From: Desulfobulbaceae bacterium
GTDB taxonomy: Bacteria > Desulfobacterota > Desulfobulbia > Desulfobulbales > Desulfocapsaceae
Assembly: GCA_027067035.1 (NCBI GenBank)
Contig: JAMOMO010000139.1
Coordinates: 1-13,528, forward strand
Direction of reading: 5' to 3'
DNA length: 13,528 nucleotides
Positions within the stretch are counted from its first letter, which is position 1, and each line of letters starts with the position of its first letter. Made by a program: the position numbers and the translations under genes. Shown here piece by piece: positions 6,285 through 13,528 of this stretch. A model generated the notes under the pieces. That model was not told the origin of the DNA and searched no databases. It worked only from the letters and a program-made list of their open reading frames with translations.

Positions 6285-7086
6285 GTTTCAGACTGGTGGA
6301 GTTGAAGTCCTTATCAGTGAGACCTGTCTGAAAGGAATAGTTTCTCCAGGTCAGTGTGGTTGTCTTGCCGGTCTGGTGGTTCACCATGCTCATGGTGTCA
6401 GGGCGCCAGTATTTTCCAAGATACTGCTGATACCCATCAACGGTGAGAGTCTTCAGCAGACTGTTTTTTCTGTCATAGAATTCTACCTTTTGCAGACGGT
6501 ATTCTTTGGTGTCAAGCCAGGTGATGCGTTTTGTGTAGCCGGAATTCTTTTTATCAACAGGATAACTTTCACCGACAAAACAGAGTTGCCCACGATACTC
6601 TTCTTCTCCAATATGTTTATAGGTGTATTTTTCGACTTCCTGGCTGGCGATATCTTCATAGGCAAATTCGCTTCCCATGAAGGAGCCGGATTTGTTCCTG
6701 GAATTGATGCGTTTGACCCGTTTCAGAGCAGGGAGATAGAGCCACTGCTCGTCATCCCCTGTCTTGTGGGAGAAGGTGAGAAAGGCCGTTCCCTTCACAT
6801 CCCGTGGTGTATCAAAAATGGAGAGACTCTTGTCTCCGTCTCCGGGGACCTCCAGGGTTCTGGTGCGGATGGCGCGTTGAGACTCTTTGCCCTGCTTGTT
6901 CCTGAGTATCATGGTCATGTCAGCGGTGTAGTCACCAAAGCCATCATCGCGCCTGTCTGCTTCAATTGCGATCTGCAGGCCTTTTTCCTCAGCTGTTTCG
7001 CAACGTGCGGATGAAACGCTCAGGAGCTGAACGGCAATGAGCAGTGAGAGGGTGACGAGACGGTTGACAGGTTGTATGGACATCAT
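6274..7086 (-). CDS. LolA-like outer-membrane lipoprotein-sorting family protein
   Basis: This 270-residue periplasmic protein has a signal peptide (core about 10-24, likely cleavage near SARCE). The body resembles the COG2834 / LolA-like family often labelled outer membrane lipoprotein-sorting protein. The DYTADMTMILRNKQGK opening and the conserved central stretch GDDEQWLYLPALKRVKRI followed by GSFMGSEFAYEDI are typical of that family. The fold is an open half-barrel that cradles a hydrophobic ligand. The ATG at 7084-7086 overlaps the RND stop codon as ATGA, with GGAG 8 bases upstream. It is not canonical LolA, which partners LolCDE. Such genes are commonly next to MMPL/RND transporters, which supports a role in carrying a lipid or other hydrophobic cargo across the periplasm. 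The cargo is unknown. Confidence 0.87.
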   Translation of the reverse strand: MMSIQPVNRLVTLSLLIAVQLLSVSSARCETAEEKGLQIAIEADRRDDGFGDYTADMTMILRNKQGKESQRAIRTRTLEVPGDGDKSLSIFDTPRDVKGTAFLTFSHKTGDDEQWLYLPALKRVKRINSRNKSGSFMGSEFAYEDIASQEVEKYTYKHIGEEEYRGQLCFVGESYPVDKKNSGYTKRITWLDTKEYRLQKVEFYDRKNSLLKTLTVDGYQQYLGKYWRPDTMSMVNHQTGKTTTLTWRNYSFQTGLTDKDFNSTSLKRVR

Positions 7087-9371
7087 TTACTACTCTCCGT
7101 TTTTAACAGTAGTGTCGGCAAAAAGAAGAAATCGAGGATGATTGCAAAGACGATGGTGATGGTGGTCATGGCACCCATGTGCGAGTTGATCTGAAACCCG
7201 GAAAATGAGAGGACACCGAATCCGCCAACCAGTGCCAGGGTGGTGACCCATATGGCGGAGCCAACTGTATTGAATGCGTATCTTACAGAATCTTCAGGAG
7301 TCATTCCGTGTTCCCTGCGGCCGCGCTGATATTTGGAAAGGAAGTGGACCGTGTCATCCACCACGATGCCGAGTGTCATCGCAATCATCACTGAGACCGC
7401 AAGCCCCACCTGCCCGACAAAGAGTCCCCAGACGCCAAAGGCCATGAAGGCCGGGGTGAGGTTGGGGGCAAGGCTTAAAAGGCCGAGTTTTATATCGCGC
7501 AGTGCAAGTATCATGATGAGTGAGATGAGAACCAGGGCGATGATGGAGCCTTTGAGCATGGAGCGTATGTTTCTTTCTGAGATATAGGAAAAAATTATTG
7601 AAAGTCCGGAACCATAGGTACGCATTTCAGGCGCATTGAGTTCCAGCCATTTCCGGCCGCGGTGCTCAAGGCTGAGGACTCCGGATGTTCCGATGTTCGG
7701 AGTGGAGACAGTCATTCTGGTGGATGATTTGTCCACGTTGATCCTGTTGTTCAGATCAAGGCCAAAGGGCAGGTTCATCTCATAGAGCAGCAGATACTGG
7801 GCGGCTAGGTCGCGTTCCTCCGGCAGTCTGTACCAGGCCGGGTCATCACCATGCATATTCTGATTCAGCCGTTTCATGATATCTGTGATGGTGTAGACAT
7901 GCCTTACCTCCGGCTGTGACCTGAACCACTCTGCAAAGGCATCAACTTTCTTTAAATATTCAGGATCGTTGATTCCCCCCTCTTCACCGGCGCTGAGATC
8001 CCAGTCAATGATCTCCAGACCTGCCAGGTGTTCTGCGGAAAAATCAGAGGCAATCCGGAAGGGATAGCTGTGATCAAAGTATTTAATAAACTCGTCATTG
8101 AGATAAATTCGTGTAATTCCGCTGCTGGTGGCAAGGATCATCACCACCATACTCCAGAAGACAAGATCGCGGCGCTTAATGACAAACTCCGCAATGGCTG
8201 CGAAAACACGGTGTTCCTCAGTCCTGGATGGCCGTACTTTCAGGGGCAGTACCGCCATGAGGGCGGGCATAAAAAAGACAGAGTAGAGCAGTGCCGCAAT
8301 AACACCCATGGCGACAATGTTCCCAAGGTCTCTAAATGGTGGTGCATCGGAAAAATTCATGGTGAGAAAGCCGATGGCCGTGCTGATACTTGTGATCAGC
8401 ACCGGCTGCAGATTAATCCGGATGGACTCCTGGATCGCGGCATGCTTTGCCGTTCCCTTACGCATCTGGTGAAAGATGGTGACCAGAATATGGATGGAGT
8501 CGGCAACGGCCAGGGTCAGAATGATGATGGGTGCGTTGGCGGATGCAGGAGTGAGCAGAATGCCGAACCATCCGGCAAGGCCAAGGCCCGTGAGAGTGGA
8601 GAAAATAATGACCAGCAGGGTCCCGGTGGTGGCAAGGAAGGACCGCAGCGAGATTGCGATGAGAAAGAGCAGTAGCCCGAACATTATGGGAATAAGGGCC
8701 TTCATGTCCTTTGCGGGTGCTGCGCCAAATGCGGCATCAATCATGACACCGCCGGTGAGATAAATATCAAGAGAGGGATATTTATCTTTCATCAGCTTTT
8801 CGAGCTTCAGGGCTGCGGCGTTGATCTTTTCCAGGTCATAGCTGCCGTCATCCGGCTTGATGATATTGATATTGATGGAAGTGACGCTGCCTTCCTTGTT
8901 TATCAGGCTGTTTAAAAGCATGGGCTGGCTCAGGGCAATTTCCCTGATTTCAGCAATCTGTTCATCGCTGAGGGACATGGCATCAGAGATGAGATCTGTT
9001 ACCATGAGGTCATCTTCATAGGCCCTGGTATGCTGGTAGTTACTGATGGAGTCAACGCGGGATGAAAATGGAAGCTTCCATGCCTCATTGCTGAGAAATT
9101 CAACTGCAGCAAGGGTCTCCCTTTCAAAGATATTTCCGGATTTGGGGGCCAGGATGTAGAGTACATTCTCAACCTTGGTATAGGTTCTCTCCAGGGCCTC
9201 AAGGGCCTGAAGCTGAGGGTTTTCTTCAGAGAAAAACATCCTTGAATCATTGGAAAAAACGAGGAATCGCATGCCGCTGGCAGAGAGAACTGCAAGACCG
9301 AAAAACAGCACAATCAGGAACCAGCGGTATCGAACCACTGCCGTTGCTGTCCAATTATTGATTCGCTGCAT
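7083..9371 (-). CDS. MMPL/RND-superfamily transporter
   Basis: This 762-residue inner-membrane protein has the duplicated RND layout: one helix (about 17-36), a periplasmic domain (about 40-222), five or six helices (about 226-376), a second helix at about 402-420, a second periplasmic domain, and a last helix group from about 615 to 757. Each half carries the acidic helix-4 signature of proton-driven members: VADSIHIL with D291 and VVDDTVHFL with D672/D673. It is shorter than AcrB-type pumps (about 1,050 residues) and lies within the MMPL/HpnN-like size range, a group that often moves lipids. The ATG at 9369-9371 overlaps the TetR gene by 17 bases and has AGGG upstream. No membrane-fusion protein or TolC gene is nearby; LolA-like and barrel genes follow instead. 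Confidence 0.92.
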   Translation of the reverse strand: MQRINNWTATAVVRYRWFLIVLFFGLAVLSASGMRFLVFSNDSRMFFSEENPQLQALEALERTYTKVENVLYILAPKSGNIFERETLAAVEFLSNEAWKLPFSSRVDSISNYQHTRAYEDDLMVTDLISDAMSLSDEQIAEIREIALSQPMLLNSLINKEGSVTSININIIKPDDGSYDLEKINAAALKLEKLMKDKYPSLDIYLTGGVMIDAAFGAAPAKDMKALIPIMFGLLLFLIAISLRSFLATTGTLLVIIFSTLTGLGLAGWFGILLTPASANAPIIILTLAVADSIHILVTIFHQMRKGTAKHAAIQESIRINLQPVLITSISTAIGFLTMNFSDAPPFRDLGNIVAMGVIAALLYSVFFMPALMAVLPLKVRPSRTEEHRVFAAIAEFVIKRRDLVFWSMVVMILATSSGITRIYLNDEFIKYFDHSYPFRIASDFSAEHLAGLEIIDWDLSAGEEGGINDPEYLKKVDAFAEWFRSQPEVRHVYTITDIMKRLNQNMHGDDPAWYRLPEERDLAAQYLLLYEMNLPFGLDLNNRINVDKSSTRMTVSTPNIGTSGVLSLEHRGRKWLELNAPEMRTYGSGLSIIFSYISERNIRSMLKGSIIALVLISLIMILALRDIKLGLLSLAPNLTPAFMAFGVWGLFVGQVGLAVSVMIAMTLGIVVDDTVHFLSKYQRGRREHGMTPEDSVRYAFNTVGSAIWVTTLALVGGFGVLSFSGFQINSHMGAMTTITIVFAIILDFFFLPTLLLKTESSK

Positions 9372-9978
9372 ATTTTTCCCTGCTGGCTGTGGTGATTGAT
9401 CGGAGGAGAAGCTTGACGACGGCAGTGCAGGAGCTCTTCAGATAGTCAACGGGATAGAGTTCCATAAAAAGCGGAGTGTGGAACATCACCGTTGCATCCT
9501 TAAAGGCCAGGGCAGTACCTGCTATGTCCATGTCCTGAAGGGAGAATTCGGCACTTTTTACCCCGTCTTTCAGGATGATTGCTATCAGCTCATCTTTTTT
9601 ACTGCTGTGTGATTGAATGATATCGATTCGTTCCTGACAGATAAAATCCACCATCTCTTTCATCTTCGGCTGTTCAGTGACAAATTCATGGGTGATTTCC
9701 AGGGATTTGCGGAAAAAAGAATGCAGTTTTTCGGAATGTGACGGGAAGGACTGTTCCACAATTTCACTGAGTGCTGTCTCGTGGTAACTGAAGAGTCTCT
9801 CCGCAAGAACTGATATGATTTCCTTCTTCCCTTCAAAATGGCGGTAGATGTTAGCGGCAGACATATTACAGTCTTTGGCGATCTCAGCCATGGTGGTTTT
9901 GTTGAAGCCGTAATAGCCGAAGCGGGTTTTGGCGGCGTCAAGAATCTTATGATAGTTGTCAGGTTCTTCCATAAGCAT
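9355..9978 (-). CDS. TetR/AcrR-family transcriptional regulator
   Basis: This protein of about 207 residues has an N-terminal TetR helix-turn-helix at about 12-56 (ILDAAKTRFGYYGFNKTT, then MAEIAKDCNMSAANIYRHF) and a helical C-terminal ligand and dimerisation domain without an obvious signature. TetR proteins usually repress a neighbouring transport operon until a hydrophobic ligand binds. Here it is the first gene of the operon, overlapping the RND gene by 17 bases, so autoregulation is expected. A palindrome and promoter lie directly upstream. Two starts are possible, ATG at 9976-9978 and ATG at 9970-9972. Neither has a ribosome site, and with the promoter proposed here the mRNA would be nearly leaderless at the second. 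Confidence 0.9.
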   Translation of the reverse strand: MLMEEPDNYHKILDAAKTRFGYYGFNKTTMAEIAKDCNMSAANIYRHFEGKKEIISVLAERLFSYHETALSEIVEQSFPSHSEKLHSFFRKSLEITHEFVTEQPKMKEMVDFICQERIDIIQSHSSKKDELIAIILKDGVKSAEFSLQDMDIAGTALAFKDATVMFHTPLFMELYPVDYLKSSCTAVVKLLLRSITTASREKYAANQ

Positions 9979-9980
9979 AC

Positions 9981-10021
9981 TGTATAGGCCATGAATTGTG
10001 AATAAACAAGAAATTATTCAC
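9981..10021 (-). promoter_or_regulatory. candidate promoter and TetR operator for the RND operon
   Basis: On the minus strand, TTGTTT (10009-10004) and TATACA (9986-9981) are separated by 17 bases, a good sigma70-like spacing. A perfect inverted repeat, GTGAATAA with TTATTCAC around an 8-base spacer (9998-10021), covers the -35 element. That arrangement would let the adjacent TetR-family protein block RNA polymerase. The transcription start would fall near 9974, between the two candidate start codons. Confidence 0.6.
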
Positions 10022-10031
10022 TTGTCTTCGT

Positions 10032-10069
10032 AAAAAAAGTCCGTTTCTGCCGGAAGACAGGAACGGACT
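10032..10069 (-). terminator. intrinsic terminator of the TRAP transporter operon
   Basis: A 12-bp stem (10038-10049 with 10058-10069, one G-U pair) closes an 8-base loop. It is followed on the minus strand by seven T (10038-10032, the first doubling as the last stem base). It lies about 30 bases after the TRAP permease stop codon and just before the operator of the next operon. Confidence 0.9.
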
Positions 10070-10097
10070 CTTTCTTACTGTCTGCTCTCTCTGTCTG

Positions 10098-11822
10098 TCA
10101 TGCGGCCTGTTTTCTGCCGAAAAGTGATTTCAGCCAGATGCCGCTGAGCAGGTAGGAGTAGAGCCATGTACCAAAGATGATCATGACAAAGGCCTTTATA
10201 ATGTCCATGGTGCTCCCGTCGAGTGAAAATCCGGGAACAAATCCGAAGAGAAATGGGCCAAGGTAGAGGTACTTGGCAAACTTAAAGGCGGAAAAGGCGG
10301 TCTTCCACATGTTTGCCTTGGCTATCGTGGCCCCTGCAAAGGCGGCAATACAGACCGGCGGTGTGATATTTGAGTCCTGGGATAACCAGTAAACTATCAT
10401 ATGGGCGGCCAGGACGTTTACCCCGAGGTGTGTCAGTGCCGGGACGGCTACCACGGCCGTAATAAGATAGGCAGCAGTCACAGGAACTCCCATTCCAAGA
10501 ACGAGTGAGGCCAGGGCAATGAGGAAGATGGTGAGCACAAGGGAGCCGCCTGCGAGTTCAATGACGATATCTGCAAAGGTGAGTACCAGGCCGCTGAAAG
10601 TCAGGACTCCGATGATGATACCGATGACACCGACGGTGGCACCGATTTTCAGGCTGGATTCCGCCCCTTTCCGTGATGCCTCAAGAAACTCTCTGGGTCC
10701 TATGCGGGTTTCTTTTCTGAACCAGGAGATCACAATACAGGAGATCAGTCCAAGGATTGCAGAGTATCCCGGAGAGTAGCCAAGGAGCATGAAGATGGTT
10801 ATGACAATGAGTGGAATGGTGTAATACCACTCGGATTTAAAGATTTCCCAGGGGCTGTGCTCAGATTTTTCTCCCACAATGTTGTGCTTTTTCGCCTCAT
10901 AGTGGACCATTACAAATACTGAGAAAAAATACATGATTGCAGGAAACAGCGCCACAAGCATGATTCTGGAATAGGGCTGGCCGGTGAGTTCCGCCATGAT
11001 AAATCCGCCTGCACCCATGATGGGAGGCATGAACATTCCACCAATGGATGCTGCCGGCTCAATACCGCCTGCAACATGCGGCTTAAAGCCTGCTTTTTTC
11101 ATCATCGGAATGGTAAATGCACCGGTGGATACGGTGTTGGCTATGGCGCTGCCGGAGATGGAGCCGAAGAGCCCCGATGCTATGACTGCAACTTTACCTG
11201 GACCGCCGACCTTATGGCCGACCGCGGCAAGTGGAAAATCGATAAAAAATTTCTGGGCCCCGCATTTTTCGAGGAAGGCTCCAAAGAGTACGAAGAGAAG
11301 AATATAGGTGGCCAGGACATTGGCCATGATTCCGAAAATACCATCACTCTTGTAGAAAATAGAGGTACAGAGTGAAGGAAAGGTGTCCCCTGCGTGGGAG
11401 ATGAGATCCGGCATGTAATCGCCATAGACCCCGTAGGCGAGCATGATCACGCCAATAAGCACAAAGATATTTCCAACGACACGTCTGGCAAGTTCTATGC
11501 CCAGCAGTACTCCTATGATGGCAATACACGTGTCCAGTGGTGTTTCAGCACCGGTACGATAGTTTATTGCTTCAAAATTGGCTATCCAGTATCCGATGGT
11601 CCCAATGCTGAGTACAATAAGGATGTAGTCAATTACTCTCCCGATGGTGGATTTCGATCGGTAAAGAAGAAAGACCAGGACATAGGTGATAATAACATAT
11701 ATCCCGCGATGGTACTGGGTGGCGGCAGGGGAGATAACGGCGGCATAGGAATAAAACAGCAGAAGACCCACTGCGCACACATCAAAAAGAATTTGCTCGA
11801 AGCGTTTTAACTCATCATACAC
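10098..11822 (-). CDS. fused DctQ-DctM TRAP transporter permease (4TM/12TM type)
   Basis: This 574-residue inner-membrane protein joins the small TRAP membrane subunit (about 1-135, four helices) and the large DctM-type subunit (about 160-565, about twelve helices) in one chain, the form that usually partners TAXI binding proteins. Family motifs of the large subunit are visible: GLFGSISGSAIANTVSTGAF at about 217-236 and GGMFMPPIMGAGGF at about 261-274; a related second repeat with GMGVPVTAAYL lies later. TRAP systems import organic acids and similar anions using the sodium gradient. The GTG at 11820-11822 is the start, with GAGG 8 bases upstream. The TAXI gene lies upstream, separated by a long hairpin, and an intrinsic terminator follows. 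The substrate cannot be deduced; the Fe-dependent dehydrogenase two genes upstream hints at an alcohol, aldehyde or sulfonate pathway. Confidence 0.94.
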   Translation of the reverse strand: MYDELKRFEQILFDVCAVGLLLFYSYAAVISPAATQYHRGIYVIITYVLVFLLYRSKSTIGRVIDYILIVLSIGTIGYWIANFEAINYRTGAETPLDTCIAIIGVLLGIELARRVVGNIFVLIGVIMLAYGVYGDYMPDLISHAGDTFPSLCTSIFYKSDGIFGIMANVLATYILLFVLFGAFLEKCGAQKFFIDFPLAAVGHKVGGPGKVAVIASGLFGSISGSAIANTVSTGAFTIPMMKKAGFKPHVAGGIEPAASIGGMFMPPIMGAGGFIMAELTGQPYSRIMLVALFPAIMYFFSVFVMVHYEAKKHNIVGEKSEHSPWEIFKSEWYYTIPLIVITIFMLLGYSPGYSAILGLISCIVISWFRKETRIGPREFLEASRKGAESSLKIGATVGVIGIIIGVLTFSGLVLTFADIVIELAGGSLVLTIFLIALASLVLGMGVPVTAAYLITAVVAVPALTHLGVNVLAAHMIVYWLSQDSNITPPVCIAAFAGATIAKANMWKTAFSAFKFAKYLYLGPFLFGFVPGFSLDGSTMDIIKAFVMIIFGTWLYSYLLSGIWLKSLFGRKQAA

Positions 11823-11870
11823 GGGGGAAACCTCGTTGTGACTTTTTTAAGAAATAGAGGTGAAACAGAA

Positions 11871-11913
11871 AGGCTGAAGAACGATGCTGCGCTGCATCAT
11901 CACTCTTCAGCCT
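11871..11913 (-). other. long hairpin between the TAXI and TRAP permease genes
   Basis: AGGCTGAAGA (11871-11880) and TCTTCAGCCT (11904-11913) are perfect 10-bp inverted arms. Inside them GATGC (11883-11887) pairs with GCATC (11894-11898). No T-run follows on the minus strand, so it is more likely to stop 3' decay of the binding-protein message, or partly attenuate transcription, than to end it fully. This would favour a high ratio of binding protein to permease. Confidence 0.75.
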
Positions 11914-11933
11914 GATCAGTGAAAGTCCTCTGA

Positions 11934-12902
11934 TTATAAGAGACCTTTCTCTTTCCAGAATTTGATGGCACCCGGATGCATGGGTGTTACAATTCCGTTG
12001 ATACCGTTTGCAATTGACATATTTTTGAAAGTCTTTTTCTGTGCTGCCATGTGGGCAAGACCCTCATCGGTGAATATAACGCTGAGGAGTTTGTAGACAA
12101 TATCAGCATCCACATCTTTATTGGCTACCCAGAGAGCTGAATCCTGAAAAGACGGGGTGTCAACATCCACTCCCTTGTAGGTTCCGGCAGGGATGGTGAG
12201 CTTGGAGAAATAGGGGTATTTCTCATAAAAGCCGGAGGCCATGGCATCTGCCTCGAGATCAATGAGTGCGATGTCATTGGTCTGGGCAGCCATGATTACG
12301 GCTCCTGAAGGAAATGCAGTGAAGAGCCAGAAGGCGTCGAGCTGTTTGTTGCCAAAGGCGGCGGCAGCATCGTTATAGCCCATGGCATTTCGCTCAATTT
12401 TGTCCCATACACCCATGTGAGTAAAGAAGAGTTCGCAGTTGGCAAAGGCACCGGAACCGGCATTACCAACGCCCACTTTTTTTCCGACAAGATCTTTCAC
12501 AGACTTAATGCCTGAATCTTTGCGGACAACGAGCTGGGCGGGAGCACCATAGAGGTAGGCCACTGCCATGACATTTTCATATTTTTTGGAATCATTTTTC
12601 ATCATGCCGTTGGCACCGAGGTATACATGACCTGAGTACACGGTGGCAAAGTCGGACTTGCCGGAGTTCACCTTACGGAGATTTTCAACAGAGCCGGCAG
12701 AAGATTGGGCCTTGACGGTGAAGTCAGCCATTTCTTTAACAGGTTTGTAGACCTGGATAGCGTTTGCAACCACCTGGAAGGTACCACCTGCAGGACCACC
12801 GCCAAAAACGATGCGCTTTTTAGCATGGGAATCGGCCGCGGTTGCAAATGTCATGACCAGTGAAAGGCAGATCACTGACATTAATCCAAATAACTTGTTC
12901 AT
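11934..12902 (-). CDS. TAXI-family TRAP transporter solute-binding protein
   Basis: This 322-residue periplasmic binding protein captures the substrate for the fused TRAP permease encoded downstream. A signal peptide occupies about residues 1-27 (MNKLFGLMSVICLSLVMTFA, cleavage near ADSHA). The mature part begins with the Gly-rich strand RIVFGGGPAGGTF, and also shows VYSGHVYLG and the VKDLVGKKVGVGNAGSG stretch typical of TAXI proteins. The frame is open 46 codons further upstream, but GGAGG 6 bases before the ATG at 12900-12902 and the signal peptide fix this start; the longer form would overlap the dehydrogenase gene and bury the signal sequence. Length is normal for TAXI. The ligand is unknown. 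Confidence 0.94.
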   Translation of the reverse strand: MNKLFGLMSVICLSLVMTFATAADSHAKKRIVFGGGPAGGTFQVVANAIQVYKPVKEMADFTVKAQSSAGSVENLRKVNSGKSDFATVYSGHVYLGANGMMKNDSKKYENVMAVAYLYGAPAQLVVRKDSGIKSVKDLVGKKVGVGNAGSGAFANCELFFTHMGVWDKIERNAMGYNDAAAAFGNKQLDAFWLFTAFPSGAVIMAAQTNDIALIDLEADAMASGFYEKYPYFSKLTIPAGTYKGVDVDTPSFQDSALWVANKDVDADIVYKLLSVIFTDEGLAHMAAQKKTFKNMSIANGINGIVTPMHPGAIKFWKEKGLL

Positions 12903-12925
12903 CTTTTTCCTCCATGGAAATTGGC

Positions 12926-12972
12926 GAGACGAGTGCTTCGTCTCTTTGTTATAAAATGGCGCAATGTTGCGC
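12926..12972 (-). promoter_or_regulatory. two palindromes in the leader of the TAXI gene
   Basis: Between the dehydrogenase stop and the TAXI ribosome site lie GAGACGA and TCGTCTC around five bases (12926-12944), and GCGCAA/TTGCGC around two bases (12959-12972). TATAAC between them (minus strand, 12953-12948) could be a -10 element, though no good -35 is seen. They may be operator sites or RNA hairpins that shape expression of the transporter. Confidence 0.5.
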
Positions 12973-12990
12973 AAAAAAACATGTTTCGGG

Positions 12991-13528
12991 TCAATATGAG
13001 ACAGTGCCGTGAAAGGCCGTTTCATAGATTGCGATGACATCTTCCAGGGATGGTTTCCTGGGATTGTTTTCTACGGGACGTGTCACTGTGAGAGCAATCT
13101 CTGCCATTTCGGGAATTGACTCAAAGGGAATGTCAAGATCCTTAAGGGTGGCGGGAATGCCGACATCATCATTGAGATTGAAGAGGGCTTCGACACAGAG
13201 ACCTGCTGATTCGCGAAGGGTCAGGTCGTCCGTGTTCTGGCCAAGGACCTCAGCAAGTACAGCAAATTTTTCCATATCGCCGATGAGGTTGAAATCTATC
13301 ACATAGGGAAGGAGAACCGCGTTGGCAAGGCCGTGGGGAATTCCAAACATTCCGCCCATGGGATAGGCCATGGCGTGAACCAGTCCCACTCCTGCCGTGG
13401 CCAGTGCCTTTCCGCCAAGGAGTGAACCCATGAGCATGGCTGAACGTGCGTCAAGGTTATCGCCGTTTGCAAAGGCGGCCGGAAGGTTTTCGGCAATAAG
13501 GGCAATGGCTTCAAGGGAATACATTTCG
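12991..13528 (-). CDS. iron-containing alcohol dehydrogenase, C-terminal part (cut by right edge)
   Basis: About 179 residues of the C-terminal helical domain of a group III (iron-dependent) alcohol dehydrogenase are present; the NAD-binding domain lies beyond the right edge. Full members are about 380-390 residues. The family signature GVGLVHAMAYPMGGMFGIPH is visible, with two of the iron-ligand histidines (VHAM and IPHG). The usual second histidine after HAM (HAMAH in many members) is tyrosine here. The end, ENNPRKPSLEDVIAIYETAF, matches the conserved tail. An ATG at 13522-13524 is internal, since the frame continues to the edge. It would be first of the three visible genes of the uptake unit. 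The substrate could be a primary alcohol, a diol, lactaldehyde or sulfoacetaldehyde; the visible half does not decide it. Confidence 0.92.
   Translation of the reverse strand, partial: EMYSLEAIALIAENLPAAFANGDNLDARSAMLMGSLLGGKALATAGVGLVHAMAYPMGGMFGIPHGLANAVLLPYVIDFNLIGDMEKFAVLAEVLGQNTDDLTLRESAGLCVEALFNLNDDVGIPATLKDLDIPFESIPEMAEIALTVTRPVENNPRKPSLEDVIAIYETAFHGTVSY

Noticed and set aside
6238..7014. 258-codon open frame on the plus strand
   Set aside because: It lies antisense to the LolA-like gene and runs into the barrel gene; its translation shows no domain, while the minus-strand protein has a signal peptide and family motifs.
8028..8675. 215-codon open frame on the plus strand
   Set aside because: It is antisense to the RND gene, with low-complexity composition typical of a shadow frame and no recognisable domain.
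11934..13040. 368-codon version of the TAXI protein
   Set aside because: The extra 46 residues precede a clear signal peptide and overlap the dehydrogenase gene; the ATG at 12900-12902 has a strong ribosome site.

Overview
The window looks like chromosomal DNA of a Gram-negative bacterium. It encodes Sec-type signal peptides, an apparent outer-membrane beta-barrel, a LolA-like periplasmic protein, TRAP uptake components and an in-frame UGA (selenocysteine) codon in selD. This gene set fits an anaerobic, selenium-using member of the Desulfobacterota, possibly the Desulfobulbales. That placement is inferred from gene content and needs a similarity search. No rRNA, tRNA, insertion sequence or CRISPR array was seen.

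Left region (1-3300): selD and a TauE/SafE-type permease lie on the minus strand, with a possible small Cys-containing reading frame running off the left edge. selD is really about 129 bases longer than the uninterrupted reading frame suggests. Its true start is the ATG at 2025, and its catalytic residue is a selenocysteine encoded by UGA at 1972-1974, followed by a convincing bacterial SECIS hairpin. A LysR-type regulator, probably of the selenium-metabolism-associated kind, is transcribed divergently and ends before a hairpin with a T-run. A short gene for a very arginine-rich protein with periodic Arg-Arg pairs follows on the plus strand.

Central region (3609-10021): six minus-strand genes overlap by 4-17 bases each and form one apparent operon. 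In transcription order they encode a TetR-family repressor, an MMPL/RND transporter, a LolA-like periplasmic protein, a beta-barrel outer-membrane protein, a secreted staphylococcal-nuclease-like protein and a RarD/EamA permease. A perfect 8-8-8 inverted repeat overlaps a plausible promoter in front of the TetR gene and is the best candidate operator. The RND, LolA-like and barrel proteins together resemble a trans-envelope export or lipid-trafficking route that lacks a membrane-fusion protein and a TolC.

Right region (10032-13528): three minus-strand genes follow one another: the C-terminal part of an iron-containing alcohol dehydrogenase (cut by the window edge), a TAXI-type TRAP solute-binding protein and a fused DctQ-DctM TRAP permease. 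A long hairpin separates the binding protein from the permease, and a strong intrinsic terminator closes the unit. The likely job is sodium-driven uptake of an organic acid or sulfonate, possibly coupled to its reduction or oxidation by the dehydrogenase; the substrate cannot be read from the sequence.
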